Positions 35,058 to 43,136 are shown, counted from the stretch's first letter. The stretch: DNA of 64,000 bases from Mycolicibacterium grossiae (GCF_008329645.1 NZ_CP043474.1:2852001-2916000); one strand, 5' to 3'. The notes: generated by a model not told the origin, from the sequence alone. Numbers and translations: made by a program.

Positions 35058-35699
35058 TCAGCAGCACCCGCCGGGCTCGGGCTCCTCGGATTGAGCGGCG
35101 TCCAGCTGCCGGCCGAGTTGATAAGCGTCGGCGACTGGGAGGACCGATCCGCCGGGGTGCTCAGCGAGCCAGGGCGCCGCGGCGTCGGCGTCGGCGAAGA
35201 AGTGCACGTGGTTGCAGAAGGAAGCCCGTACGGAGACCAAGTCGTCAGGCGTGACGATGGAGACCATCGCGGTCTGGGGCTCGACATCCCTGACTCGGTC
35301 GGGCTCGACGGTGAGCCGTATCGGGGCACCGGTGCTGTGGCAGGGGGATTCAACCTGGGCGGATTGGCCGAGGGTGGCGGGGAAGATGAGGGTGTCCAGG
35401 GCACACCAGGTGTAGAGCTGGTGGCCGTCGACGGTGAAACGGTGCGGGGTCGGGCGCAGCGTGATGCCGTAGCCGACGATCCGTCCGGCGTCGTCGTATT
35501 CGGTGTCGCGCAGTCGGCCCACCGCCTGCGCAACCTCGTCACCGGCGCGGCCGGTGGCGGCCGCGAGGTCGGCAATCGTGAGGGGTTCGCCGCGGGCCAG
35601 TTGCCGCAACAGCGGCTGCCATAGCCATCCGGCCGGGCTGTCCTGGCGGGAGAAGACACTATCCATAGTGGACACCACGGTGTCCAGGTCATTCGTCAT
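35058..35699 (-). CDS. merB: organomercurial lyase MerB
   Basis: A 213-residue alkylmercury lyase that cleaves C-Hg bonds by protonolysis and hands Hg(II) to MerA. An N-terminal winged helix is followed by the lyase core with C99 (YTWCALDTL), D102 and C162 (ASFCNHVHFF); the spacing is identical to the E. coli plasmid catalytic triad C96/D99/C159, offset by 3. The C-terminal GGCC could bind metal. It follows merA by 27 bases in the same operon. Confidence 0.96.
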   Translation of the reverse strand: MTNDLDTVVSTMDSVFSRQDSPAGWLWQPLLRQLARGEPLTIADLAAATGRAGDEVAQAVGRLRDTEYDDAGRIVGYGITLRPTPHRFTVDGHQLYTWCALDTLIFPATLGQSAQVESPCHSTGAPIRLTVEPDRVRDVEPQTAMVSIVTPDDLVSVRASFCNHVHFFADADAAAPWLAEHPGGSVLPVADAYQLGRQLDAAQSEEPEPGGCC

Positions 35700-35726
35700 C
35701 GGGATTGTCCTTCCGAGAGCAGGGTT

Positions 35727-37112
35727 TCAGGAGGCGCAGCAGGAGAGTTTGGACACGTCGCGGGTGAAGGTTTGGGCGGCGAGTTTGATGCCCTCCGCCA
35801 TCGTCAGATAGGGGCACCACAGGTCGGCCATCTCGTGCACCGTCATCTGGTTTGCCAGCGCATAGACAGCGGTGGCGATGACGTCCCCGGCGCCCGCGGC
35901 GAGCACGTGCGCGCCGAGCAGCCGCCCGGAGCCTTGTTCGGCGACGAGCTTGATCGCGCCGCGGGTGTCGCGGTTGACCAGCGCCCGCGGCACGTACTCC
36001 AGCGGCAGCACCCGGCACTTACAGGCGTAGCCCTGCTCCACCGCTTGGACGTCGGTCAGCCCGGCGGAGGCGAGACTGGGCGTGGTGAAGGTGACCGCGG
36101 GCAGGTGATGGTAGTCCAGGGTGCGCCCGGCGTCGCCGAAGGCGTTGTCGACCACGACGCTGCCATGGGCCCCGGCGACGTAGACGTACTGCGGGTGCCC
36201 GGTGACGTCCCCGGCCGCCCAGACGCGCGGGTTGTCGGTGCGCAGATACTCGTCGACGACCACCTCCCCGCGATGCCCGGTCTTCACGCCCACCGCGTCG
36301 AGATTGAGCCCGGCGGTGACCGGGTTCCGCCCAGTCGCGAGCAGCAGCCGCTGCCCAGTCACCCGCTGCCCACCGGCGGTGACGACGACGCCCGAACCAT
36401 CGGCCTCAACCTCAGTGGCGCGCTCGGCGATCACGGCGATGCCGTCGTCAGCGAACACCCCGGCCAGCAGGCCGGCGAGTTCCGGTTCGGTGTGCGGGGC
36501 GAATCGGCCCACGATGCTCACTCGGACGCCGAGGTGGGCGAACAGTTGCGCCTGCTCCAGCCCGACGTAGCCGCCGCCGACGACGACCAACGACTCGGGC
36601 AGTTCGGTCTGCTCCATCGCGGTGGTCGAGGTCAGGTAGTCCACCCGGTCGGCTCCGTCGAGGCCGTCGGTACGCGGGGTGGAGCCGGTGGCGATCAGGT
36701 AGTGCTCGGCCTCGACCCGGACGTGGCCGCCGTCATGCAGGTTCACCTCCAGCGCCGGTCCCTCGATGAACCGGGCCTCGCCGGGCAGGATCTCCCACCC
36801 GTACTCGGCGGCCAGGTCGACGTACTTCTCCGCCCGCAACCCTGCCACCAGCGTGTCCTTGCCACCGATCAGCGCGGCGGCGTCCACCGGGCCCGCGCTG
36901 GTGGAAATCCCCGGAAAGTGCTGGTCCAGCGCCACATGGCGGGCCTCGGCCGCGGCCAGCAGTGCCTTCGACGGCACACAGCCGACGTTGACGCACGTCC
37001 CGCCAACGGTGCCGCGCTCGATCATCACCACGCTCTTGCCCTTGCCGCGGGCCGCGATCGCCGCCGCGAACGCACCCCCACCCGAACCGATCACCGCCAA
37101 GTCGTACCGCAC
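35727..37112 (-). CDS. merA: mercuric reductase MerA (short form)
   Basis: A 461-residue NADPH:Hg(II) reductase. It shows the FAD fold (YDLAVIGSGGGAFAAAIAA), the active-site pair C40/C45 (GGTCVNVGCVPSK), the NADPH fold (LVVVGGGYVGLEQAQLFAHLGVRVSIV) and the C-terminal vicinal Cys pair C458-C459 (KLSCCAS) that delivers Hg(II) to the partner active site. It lacks the N-terminal NmerA metallochaperone domain, as in many actinobacterial MerA proteins. GTG start with GGAGGAG 8 bases upstream. Transcribed divergently from the ArsR-type regulator across a 105-base promoter gap. Confidence 0.97.
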   Translation of the reverse strand: MRYDLAVIGSGGGAFAAAIAARGKGKSVVMIERGTVGGTCVNVGCVPSKALLAAAEARHVALDQHFPGISTSAGPVDAAALIGGKDTLVAGLRAEKYVDLAAEYGWEILPGEARFIEGPALEVNLHDGGHVRVEAEHYLIATGSTPRTDGLDGADRVDYLTSTTAMEQTELPESLVVVGGGYVGLEQAQLFAHLGVRVSIVGRFAPHTEPELAGLLAGVFADDGIAVIAERATEVEADGSGVVVTAGGQRVTGQRLLLATGRNPVTAGLNLDAVGVKTGHRGEVVVDEYLRTDNPRVWAAGDVTGHPQYVYVAGAHGSVVVDNAFGDAGRTLDYHHLPAVTFTTPSLASAGLTDVQAVEQGYACKCRVLPLEYVPRALVNRDTRGAIKLVAEQGSGRLLGAHVLAAGAGDVIATAVYALANQMTVHEMADLWCPYLTMAEGIKLAAQTFTRDVSKLSCCAS

Positions 37113-37172
37113 CAGCGATCTCCTCCCACTGACATATTCGTCTTCCCGGATGCATAGATGCTAACCTAAGAT

Positions 37173-37190
37173 TCGTACATCCGGATACGA
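37173..37190. promoter_or_regulatory. imperfect palindrome in the merA/arsR gap, candidate ArsR-type operator
   Basis: TCGTACATCCGGATACGA is near-palindromic, with an exact ATCCGGAT core; a related CCCGGATGCATAG lies 25 bases closer to merA. It sits between the two divergent starts, where an ArsR-family regulator of the actinobacterial mer type would bind. Confidence 0.6.
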
Positions 37191-37217
37191 CAGACACTCG
37201 ATGTGAGGACGGCGACC

Positions 37218-37586
37218 GTGGCCGACGCTTCCGAACGCAGCAGCACGCTGCTGCCCACCGAGCCGAACGGGGTGGAGATGATGGCGAAATTCTTCCGCGC
37301 CCTCGGCGACCCCGCCCGGCTGCGGCTGCTGGAGTTCCTGCTGCACGAGGAACACGCCGTGGGCGAATGCGTCACGCACATCGGCCTGTCCCAGGGCCGG
37401 GTGTCCAGTCACTTGGCCTGCCTGTCCGACTGCGGCTACGTGCAGCTGCGCCGCCAAGGCCGCTTCGCCTACTACCGGGTCACCGACCCCCGCGTCGCGG
37501 AACTGGTGCTGCTGGCGCGCTCGCTGGCCGCGGACAACGCCGCCGCCCTCGCCGCGTGCATGCGCATCACCGCCCCGAACGCCTGA
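37218..37586 (+). CDS. ArsR-family mercury-responsive regulator (actinobacterial MerR type)
   Basis: A 122-residue winged-helix repressor: MAKFFRALGDPARLRLLEFLLHEEHAVGECVTHIGLSQGRVSSHLACLSDCGYVQLRRQGRFAYYRV. Cysteines in GECVTH, LACLSDCGY and the C-terminal AACMR are possible mercury ligands. In Streptomyces and relatives the mer regulator is of this ArsR class. GTG 37218 has a good GAGGA site; GTG 37203 is the alternative. It is divergent from merA and cotranscribed with the following transporter genes. Confidence 0.85.
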   Translation: MADASERSSTLLPTEPNGVEMMAKFFRALGDPARLRLLEFLLHEEHAVGECVTHIGLSQGRVSSHLACLSDCGYVQLRRQGRFAYYRVTDPRVAELVLLARSLAADNAAALAACMRITAPNA

Positions 37587-37607
37587 CCAGCCGAGGAGAC
37601 CGCCTCC

Positions 37608-37925
37608 ATGTCGACCAACCCCGGCTCCGAGAGCAAGCGCACCGCGCTCGCCGCCGCCGGTTTCCTCCTGGTCCCCATCGTGTGTTGCGGCCTGCCGGTG
37701 CTGATCGCCGCCGGAGCCCTTGGCGCGGTGGGCTCGGTACTGGGCAACCCCTGGGTCATCGGCACCGCCGTCGTGGTGGTCCTCGCCGCGGTGACGCGGT
37801 TCGCGCGCCGGCGCGTCACCCGACACGGCGCCACCCGAGACAACTCGTGCTGCCCGCCCGTGCCACCCGCCCGCGACCAGCCCGATCGGCCACACGAGTC
37901 CTCCCACCCCAACCAGGAGTCCTGA
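37608..37925 (+). CDS. MerT-like mercuric ion transporter
   Basis: A 105-residue membrane protein with two hydrophobic helices (AAGFLLVPIVCCGLPVLIAAGALGAVGSV and PWVIGTAVVVVLAAVTRF). The Cys pair in the first helix (VCCGLP) corresponds to the MerT site that takes up Hg(II), and a second pair lies in the cytosolic tail (NSCCPP). It is shorter than classical MerT and lacks a third helix. It lies 21 bases after the regulator gene. Confidence 0.75.
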   Translation: MSTNPGSESKRTALAAAGFLLVPIVCCGLPVLIAAGALGAVGSVLGNPWVIGTAVVVVLAAVTRFARRRVTRHGATRDNSCCPPVPPARDQPDRPHESSHPNQES

Positions 37926-37928
37926 CCC

Positions 37929-38519
37929 ATGCCTGACGCACCCGCCCCGACCGGACCTGCCGCGCCGCGCTCTCGTCGACGACTCGTCACGATCGCGCTG
38001 ACCGTTATCGCCGTCGTCGGGATCTCCGTCGTGCTGTATTCGGCGTTTTCCCCGTCGAGCAAGCAGACCGCGTCCCCACCCGCTGCCGACGGCAGCGCAA
38101 AGGCCGGGACCACTGCCGCTGCGGGAGCGTTCACCGCCCGAACCCTGCAGGGCGTGCAGGTCGCGGTGCCCGGCTCGCGGCCCAGCGTGCTGTTCTTCTT
38201 CTCCGTCGGGTGCGGCGGTTGCGGTCCGGCCACCCACACCCTCGCCCAGGTCCAGCAGGCGGTCGGCACGAAGGCGAACTTCGTCGCCGTCGACATCGGC
38301 CCCGGCGAAACCGAGCAGGACATCACAGACTTCCTCACCGCCAACCAGGCCACCAGCCTTGCCTACGCCAGCGACAGCAACGCCACCCTGATCAGCGCCT
38401 ACCAGGTCACTCAGCTGTCCACCGCCGTCGTGCTGGACGCCTCCGGCAAACCGGTGTTCCGCGCTGTCGAGCCCACCGCCGATCAGATCCGTGCCGAACT
38501 GGCCAAGGTGAGCGCGTGA
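37929..38519 (+). CDS. membrane-anchored thioredoxin-like protein (TlpA/ResA type)
   Basis: A 196-residue protein with a single N-terminal anchor (LVTIALTVIAVVGISVVLYSAF, residues about 19-40), a short linker and a thioredoxin fold whose active site is C95-GG-C98 (FFFSVGCGGCGPATH). The cis-Pro position is replaced (TQLSTAVVLDASGK), unusual for the fold. It sits outside the membrane and is translationally coupled (GTGA) to a CcdA-like protein that can feed it electrons. In the mer operon this pair probably protects or reduces extracytoplasmic thiols exposed to mercury. Confidence 0.85.
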   Translation: MPDAPAPTGPAAPRSRRRLVTIALTVIAVVGISVVLYSAFSPSSKQTASPPAADGSAKAGTTAAAGAFTARTLQGVQVAVPGSRPSVLFFFSVGCGGCGPATHTLAQVQQAVGTKANFVAVDIGPGETEQDITDFLTANQATSLAYASDSNATLISAYQVTQLSTAVVLDASGKPVFRAVEPTADQIRAELAKVSA

Positions 38520-39442
38520 TCGGCCCGCTGTTGGCGCTCGCCTTCGGCGCCGGGATGCTCGCCCCGGTCAACCCCTGCGGCTTCGCCGTACTGCCCGCCT
38601 TCCTCGCCTACGCCGTCGACACCGGCGACGGCCAGGCGGACGCGCGGCCCGGCGCTTTGTCCCGGCTGGCCGGTGGCCTGCGCGCCGGGCTCGCGCTGAC
38701 CGCCGGGTTCGCCGGCACCTTCACCGCCATCGGACTACTACTGGCCCTCGGCTTGCGTTCCCTGACCGGTGTCATCCCGTGGCTGGCCGCCGCGCTCGGC
38801 GCGATCCTGGCCGTGGGCGGCCTGGCCATGGTCGCCGGCGGACACCTGCCGCTGCGGCTACCCACCCGCCGTTCCGGCACCCCGCGGCAGGGGCCCAGAG
38901 GCATGGTGGCCTTCGGCGCCGGGTACGCACTGGCCTCCGCCTCCTGCACGCTCGCGGTGCTGCTCGCGGTCGTCACCCAAGCCCTGGCCAGCACCAACAT
39001 CTCCGGCGTCCTGGTCGTATTCGCCGCCTACGCCGCCGGCTCCGCCACCCTGCTGCTGTCCCTCGCGCTATTCGCCGCATTCGCCAGCGGCCTGATCAAC
39101 CGGTTCCTCCGACGGCTGCTGCCCCACATGAACCGCATCACCGGCGCCGTGCTTGCCCTTTCCGGCGGCTACCTACTCCTTTACTGGCTGCCACAACTAC
39201 TCGGCGGGCACCCCGGCATCGGCGCACTCACCGGCGTCGTCGGCACCGTGTCAGCCTGGATCACCGGACACCAACTTGCGATCGCCATCACCGCACTCGG
39301 CCTCATCCTCGTCACCGCGATCGCCACCCTCACCCGCCGCGAACGCCGCCACACCACCACCGACACCGCCGACGACTGCTGCGCACCCAGGCCACAGCCC
39401 GAAGAAAATGCGGACCAGGTAGGAGGACCCGGCAGCAGGTGA
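38516..39442 (+). CDS. CcdA/DsbD-like transmembrane thiol electron transporter
   Basis: A 308-residue membrane protein starting at GTG 38516. Several helices are clear, with the CcdA signature LAPVNPCGFAVLPAFLAYAV near the N-terminus and a second redox Cys in ASASCTLAVLLAVV. A Cys pair (DDCCAP) in the cytosolic tail is an addition reminiscent of mercury-binding tails. CcdA moves reducing equivalents from cytosolic thioredoxin to external thioredoxin-like partners, here the preceding CGGC protein. The mer context is the only guide to substrate. Confidence 0.85.
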   Translation: MIGPLLALAFGAGMLAPVNPCGFAVLPAFLAYAVDTGDGQADARPGALSRLAGGLRAGLALTAGFAGTFTAIGLLLALGLRSLTGVIPWLAAALGAILAVGGLAMVAGGHLPLRLPTRRSGTPRQGPRGMVAFGAGYALASASCTLAVLLAVVTQALASTNISGVLVVFAAYAAGSATLLLSLALFAAFASGLINRFLRRLLPHMNRITGAVLALSGGYLLLYWLPQLLGGHPGIGALTGVVGTVSAWITGHQLAIAITALGLILVTAIATLTRRERRHTTTDTADDCCAPRPQPEENADQVGGPGSR

Positions 39443-39866
39443 CCTGCCTGCCGGGATCCAACTGGCACGCGGGCCTCTACGATGCGAGCCCGAGGCGGCC
39501 GGATTGTCCCCATGGGAGTCCGGCAGGCGGCAAAGCCTTGCTGTAGAAGCAAACCACCACAGTCGACGACGCAGGGCTGCGGACTCTGCATGCCTCCATC
39601 TTCACGGAGAATTGCGCAAGCATCGCCCCGCACCACGCCGCCGGTTGCTGAACCGTCGGCATCCGCGAACGCATCGCCCAGCGGGGCGGCGTCTGGCACA
39701 ACACAGTCTTTTATCGAACGCCGCTCAGCCGTCCGATGATCGGTCGGCCCAGTCTGACTGGACATTTGCCGCAACGAGTGGCCATTCCGCAAAGGCTCGG
39801 CTACCGCCAGTTCGCAACGCGGCCATCAAGAGTTCAGTGAGACATGAGGGTCCTTGAGCGGCTACT
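39443..39866. other. 424-base gap between mer transport genes and merR, no gene seen
   Basis: Short frames on both strands lack coding character. The composition is mixed and the region looks like a join between two separately acquired resistance modules. Confidence 0.4.
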
Positions 39867-40274
39867 TCACCGTTCGATGATCGGGCAGATCGATCTGTTC
39901 GGTTCCGACTCGGTATCGGCTGCCACGGCGGTGTCCCGACTGGCGGTGAGGCTCGCACGCAGCGCCAGCAATTCGGTAATGGTGTTGTCGATCTCCGCGA
40001 TCCGGGCGTCGAGTAGATCCCGTACGGCTCCGCACGGGGTGGGACCGGCGCGGCGGAGGGTGAGGATGGTGCCGATGTCGTCCAGGGGGAGGTCCAGGGC
40101 GCGGGCGCGGCGGATGAAGGTGAGGGTGTCGACGTCGTCCTGGTTGTAAAGGCGGTACCCGGCCGCAGTGCGCTGGGCGGGCGGCAGCAGGCCGCGCTCC
40201 TCATACAAGCGCACGGCCTTACGGGTGAGCCCGGCCGCCTGGGCGGCCCGCCCGACGGTCATCGCCTGGGCCAT
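39867..40274 (-). CDS. merR: MerR-family metal-responsive regulator
   Basis: A 135-residue MerR activator: AMTVGRAAQAAGLTRKAVRLYEERGLLPPAQRTAAGYRLYNQDDVDTLTFIRRARALDLPLDDIGTIL, then a dimerisation helix and a metal-loop with C in PTPCGAVRDLLDARI and another in SICPIIER near the end. Such Cys positions coordinate Hg, Pb, Cd or Zn in this family. It is divergent from the small Cys-rich gene at 40378, with a textbook MerR operator between them. Metal identity cannot be fixed from sequence. Confidence 0.88.
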   Translation of the reverse strand: MAQAMTVGRAAQAAGLTRKAVRLYEERGLLPPAQRTAAGYRLYNQDDVDTLTFIRRARALDLPLDDIGTILTLRRAGPTPCGAVRDLLDARIAEIDNTITELLALRASLTASRDTAVAADTESEPNRSICPIIER

Positions 40275-40306
40275 CGTCTGCCTCCTTCGCGTCCCGGCCG
40301 CTCGCC

Positions 40307-40338
40307 TTGACCTTCACCTGGGGTGAAGGTTTTAGCGT
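40307..40338 (+). promoter_or_regulatory. MerR-type promoter with 9-3-9 operator
   Basis: TTGACC (-35, 40307-40312) is followed after 19-20 bases by a weak -10 (TTAGCG or TAGCGT). Between them lies a perfect inverted repeat ACCTTCACC TGG GGTGAAGGT (40310-40330). A long spacer with a dyad inside it is the hallmark of MerR-activated promoters. Confidence 0.82.
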
Positions 40339-40377
40339 CTCCAGTGTAGGACCGGAAACCGAAGGGAGGCGCAGGTC

Positions 40378-40524
40378 ATGGCAATAGTCGAGTGCGAGGT
40401 GTACCGGCGCCCGGACCCGGAGCGCGGATGTGAGATGACCGTCACCAAGGGCGCCGTCCCAGGCCACGGTCGCGACCGCAACCCCACCTGTTGCTGCGGG
40501 CACACCATGGAGAAAGTCCGCTGA
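40378..40524 (+). CDS. 48-residue Cys-rich protein under MerR control
   Basis: MAIVECEVYRRPDPERGCEM followed by TVTKGAVPGHGRDRNPTCCCGHTMEKVR. Five Cys (C6, C18, C38-C40) and two His in 48 residues suggest a soft-metal binding peptide. ATG 40378 lies 40 bases after the MerR promoter, with GGGAGG upstream. It overlaps the start of the MFS gene in another frame, so the two are probably coupled. No family is known to me; function as metal buffer or chaperone is inferred. Confidence 0.65.
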   Translation: MAIVECEVYRRPDPERGCEMTVTKGAVPGHGRDRNPTCCCGHTMEKVR

Positions 40525-41756
40525 GCCGCGGCCAGCCAGGACGTGCGGGCACCGGGCTGCGCCAGGTGTTCTCCCATCCTGGTTACCGCCGGTTGTGGGC
40601 GGCGCGCACCGCTTCTGCCTGGGGTGACGCGTTCGCCACCGTGGCGTTGGGCCTGCTGGTGTGGGACCGCACCGGCTCCGGGCTCGGTGTGGCCGGGGTG
40701 ATCGTCGCGGAGATCGTCCCGGTGCTGCTGCTGGCACCGTTCGCTGGGGTGGCAGTCGACTGGTTCTCGCCGGTGCGGGTCATGGTGGTTGCCGACTTGG
40801 CGCGCGTGCTGGTGGCTGCGGGGCTACCGCTGGTCGCCGGCTCGGTGCCGGGCATCTACGCGGTGGCGTTCGCCATGTCCGCAGCGTCGGCGTTGTTCAA
40901 TCCGGCCGCCAGTGCCGCGCTGCCCGCGCTGGTGAACGAGGAGGAGTTGATCGCCGGGAACTCGGGGATCTGGACCGCCGCGGTGCTCTCCCAGATCGTG
41001 CTCGCCCCGGCTGCGGGTGCCGTGGTCGCGACCGTCGGCTATGGCCTGGCGTTCTGGGTGAACGCAGCGAGCTTCGCCGTCTCGGCGCTGCTGCTGTCCC
41101 GCCTGCACCTGCTGCGCCCGGCAGCCGATGCGGCCCGTGCCGCCTGGTGGCATCAGGCCCGAGACGGCATCAGGGTGCTGGCCGGGCACCGGGTGCTGCG
41201 AGCCTTGGCCGCTGGTCAGGCCCTGGCGGCGTTGTCGGCCGGAGCGACCAGTGCCCTGCTGGTTGTGTTGATCCGCGAGCGCCTGGGCAGGGGCCCCGCC
41301 GGATACGGAATCGCGCTGGCCTGCATCGGCGTGGGCGCCGCAGCAGGCCCGTTACTGCTGACCCGGCTGATCACCGATCCTCGCAAACCCGCGTTCATTT
41401 TCGGACCCTATCTGTTGCGCGCCGCCGTAGATGCCGTCCTTGCGAGTGTCCGCGTCCCGGTGGTGGCGTTGGGCAGCCTGGCCGGCTACGGCGGGGGCAC
41501 CTCTGCCGGCGCAGTCACCTTCAACTCGCTGCTGCAGGCCGAAACCCCACCCGCCGCACGCGGCCGGGTCTTCGCCGCCTTCGATCTGATCTGGCAACTC
41601 GGCCGCCTGGCCTCCCTCGGGCTGGGTGGGTGGCTGGCTGATGCGGCAGGGATCACCGCCGTCTACGCCGCAGGGGCTGCACTGCTCGTCGCTGCCGCTC
41701 TGATCGGCCGAGCCGGTCTGACCGACCATCGCCACCACCAAGAGAAGAGGCGCTGA
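40491..41756 (+). CDS. major facilitator superfamily exporter
   Basis: A transporter of up to 421 residues with about twelve helices. It shows VFSHPGYRRLWAARTASAWGDAFATVALGLLVWDRTGSGLGVAGVIVAEIVPVLLLAPFAGVAVD (the MFS_3-type N-terminus), then VRVMVVADLARVL, NPAASAALPALV and a second six-helix half. It resembles EntS/MefA-like drug or metallophore exporters. The start is unclear: TTG 40491 inside the preceding gene, or GTG 40566. It belongs to the MerR-controlled unit, so metal or metal-complex export is possible. Confidence 0.8.
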   Translation: MLRAHHGESPLSRGQPGRAGTGLRQVFSHPGYRRLWAARTASAWGDAFATVALGLLVWDRTGSGLGVAGVIVAEIVPVLLLAPFAGVAVDWFSPVRVMVVADLARVLVAAGLPLVAGSVPGIYAVAFAMSAASALFNPAASAALPALVNEEELIAGNSGIWTAAVLSQIVLAPAAGAVVATVGYGLAFWVNAASFAVSALLLSRLHLLRPAADAARAAWWHQARDGIRVLAGHRVLRALAAGQALAALSAGATSALLVVLIRERLGRGPAGYGIALACIGVGAAAGPLLLTRLITDPRKPAFIFGPYLLRAAVDAVLASVRVPVVALGSLAGYGGGTSAGAVTFNSLLQAETPPAARGRVFAAFDLIWQLGRLASLGLGGWLADAAGITAVYAAGAALLVAAALIGRAGLTDHRHHQEKRR

Positions 41757-41931
41757 CGCGAGGACTTCGGCGCCGGCGACGACGCTCGGCCACTGGCATC
41801 AGTCCGACGAACAGAGCTCCGACTCCGCAGCGATCACCAGGGGCCGGCTGGAAAATCGCCATTCACACCAGGCCCGCCCTTGGAGAATCCCGAGGTAGGT
41901 TCCACCGAGGCGCCGCCGCCCTGCGACACCG

Positions 41932-41963
41932 TTCCTTCTGCGACAGCTTGACTGTTTACATAA
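41932..41963 (-). repeat. right terminal repeat of the mercury transposon
   Basis: Reads TTATGTAAACAGTCA inwards, then GCTGTCGCAGAAGG. CTGCGACA occurs twice (41921-41928 and 41938-41945), against one copy at the left end. The 175 bases before it, after the MFS stop, contain no gene. Confidence 0.75.
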
Positions 41964-41969
41964 CCACCG
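41964..41969. repeat. CCACCG junction repeat, right side of transposon
   Basis: Second copy of the sequence at 27700-27705; see the transposon entry for how it restores the interrupted frame. Confidence 0.85.
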
Positions 41970-43075
41970 CCATCCTGCTGCGCTGGCTCGTCGACCCGAC
42001 GAGCCGTGATTTCGATCTGGCCGACCTCATCGTCATCACGGCCGACACCGGGGGAGAGTTCGACCAGACCGTCACCGACGTCGAGCAGGTCGTGCTCCCC
42101 GAGTTGCGCCGCCATCGAGTGCGCTTCATCCAGGTCGGCCGATCGCAACGCAAGACCACCGCCAAAGGCGATGGCGTCGCGGTCCTCCAGGACACCACCG
42201 AGCCCACGCGCCTGTACCGCACGTCCTACACCCTGGCCGACGAAATGCTCTCGGCGGGAACGGTTCCGCAGATCGGCGGTACTCGTGCGTGCTCCATTCA
42301 CGCCAAGGGGAACTGTTTGGACCCGGTCATCGCCGCGGTGACCGCCGGGCGGCGCTATCGCCACGTCGTAGGCTTCGAAAGCGACGAGCACTCGCGGGCC
42401 GCGAAGGACGCGCAGTACAACACCGACCGCCGCACCGGCTGGTACCCGCTGCGCGACTGGGGCTGGGACCGGGCCCGCTGTCTGGACTACATCGCCGAGA
42501 TCACGTCCCGTCGTTGGTCAAAATCAGCGTGCGGCTTCTGCCCCTTCTCCATGCGCACCGAAGCCGGGCGCACCGGCATCGTCGAGCGGTGGCGTCTCGA
42601 ACCACACAGGGGCGCCCAGGCACTATTCCTCGAGTACGTCGCGCGCAGCCTCAACGAACGCCAGACCCTCATCGAGGGCGGCTCGGCGGCCGACCTGGTG
42701 GCCGCCGCCGGGTTGACCGAGGTGCAGTCACGATTCGCGGCCAGGCTCGACGAGTGCGAACACGCCGTCTACGAGGTCCGTCGACTCACCCGCAGGCCCG
42801 CCGCGGGCGGCGCGGGGCGCGGCATCACGGCCCGTTCGGTGCGGGCGGTCGCCCGTGGCACCCGCGCACAGATGGAGCAGGACCTCCGTGGGCGCGGCGG
42901 TCGGCGGCTGACCGGCGACGATGGGGTCGTTCGCCATGTCGTGCGTGAACGCGGTGACCAGCTCCCGGCGCTGGAGTTCTTCTACGTCGTGTGTCCGGCC
43001 GTGGTGGACGACAAGCAGCGGGCCGGGTTCGAATCGTGGTGGCAGGAGGCGACGACCGATGCTGTGCTGTTCTGA
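41964..43075 (+). pseudogene. PP-loop/PAPS-reductase-like gene, 3' fragment (about 368 codons)
   Basis: Continues in phase from the fragment at 27612: TAILLRWLVDPTSRDFDLADLIVITADTGGEF. It has phosphoadenosine-phosphosulfate-reductase-like features: IVITADTGGEF, GTRACSIHAKGNCLDPVI, the KSACGFCPFSMR motif with two Cys and the late helical domain. It may still be translated from an ATG at 41948 contributed by the transposon end, but without its P-loop it should be inactive. Before insertion it stood divergent to the ParB-like gene, upstream of the XRE regulator. Confidence 0.9.
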
Positions 43076-43100
43076 GTCCACCCGCGTCCATCCCGCCGGT

Positions 43101-43116
43101 GTAGCCTTTGGGCAAC
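43101..43116 (+). promoter_or_regulatory. operator box GTAGCCTTTGGGCAAC upstream of the XRE gene
   Basis: Differs at two positions from GTAGCCTATAGGCAAC at 27565. Located 20 bases upstream of the XRE start, consistent with autoregulation. Confidence 0.72.
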
Positions 43117-43136
43117 TCCGAGGGAAGGGGACGGAC

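Larger units (their letters stand above)
27706..41963 (+). mobile_element. Tn554-like transposon carrying mercury resistance (about 14.3 kb)
   Basis: Both ends begin TTATG when read inwards and share GCTGTCGCAGA about 20 bases in: the left starts TTATGGTGACACTTCACTGC, the right (reverse strand) TTATGTAAACAGTCAAGCTG. The junction repeats are CCACCG. The left third holds four overlapping recombination genes (three tyrosine recombinases and a small TnpC-like protein), and the rest is mer cargo in three transcription units. The precise restoration of an interrupted gene fixes the borders. The gene order resembles Tn554 tnpA-tnpB-tnpC, with an extra recombinase as in three-recombinase elements. 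Confidence 0.88.

Noticed and set aside
33626..35254. 542-residue plus-strand frame opposite the flavin reductase and merB
   Set aside because: Gly/Asp/Val-rich antisense shadow; the minus strand encodes clear enzymes.
39477..39857. Possible recombinase or cassette remnant between mer modules
   Set aside because: No motif or terminal repeat could be read in any frame, so only a gap is reported.
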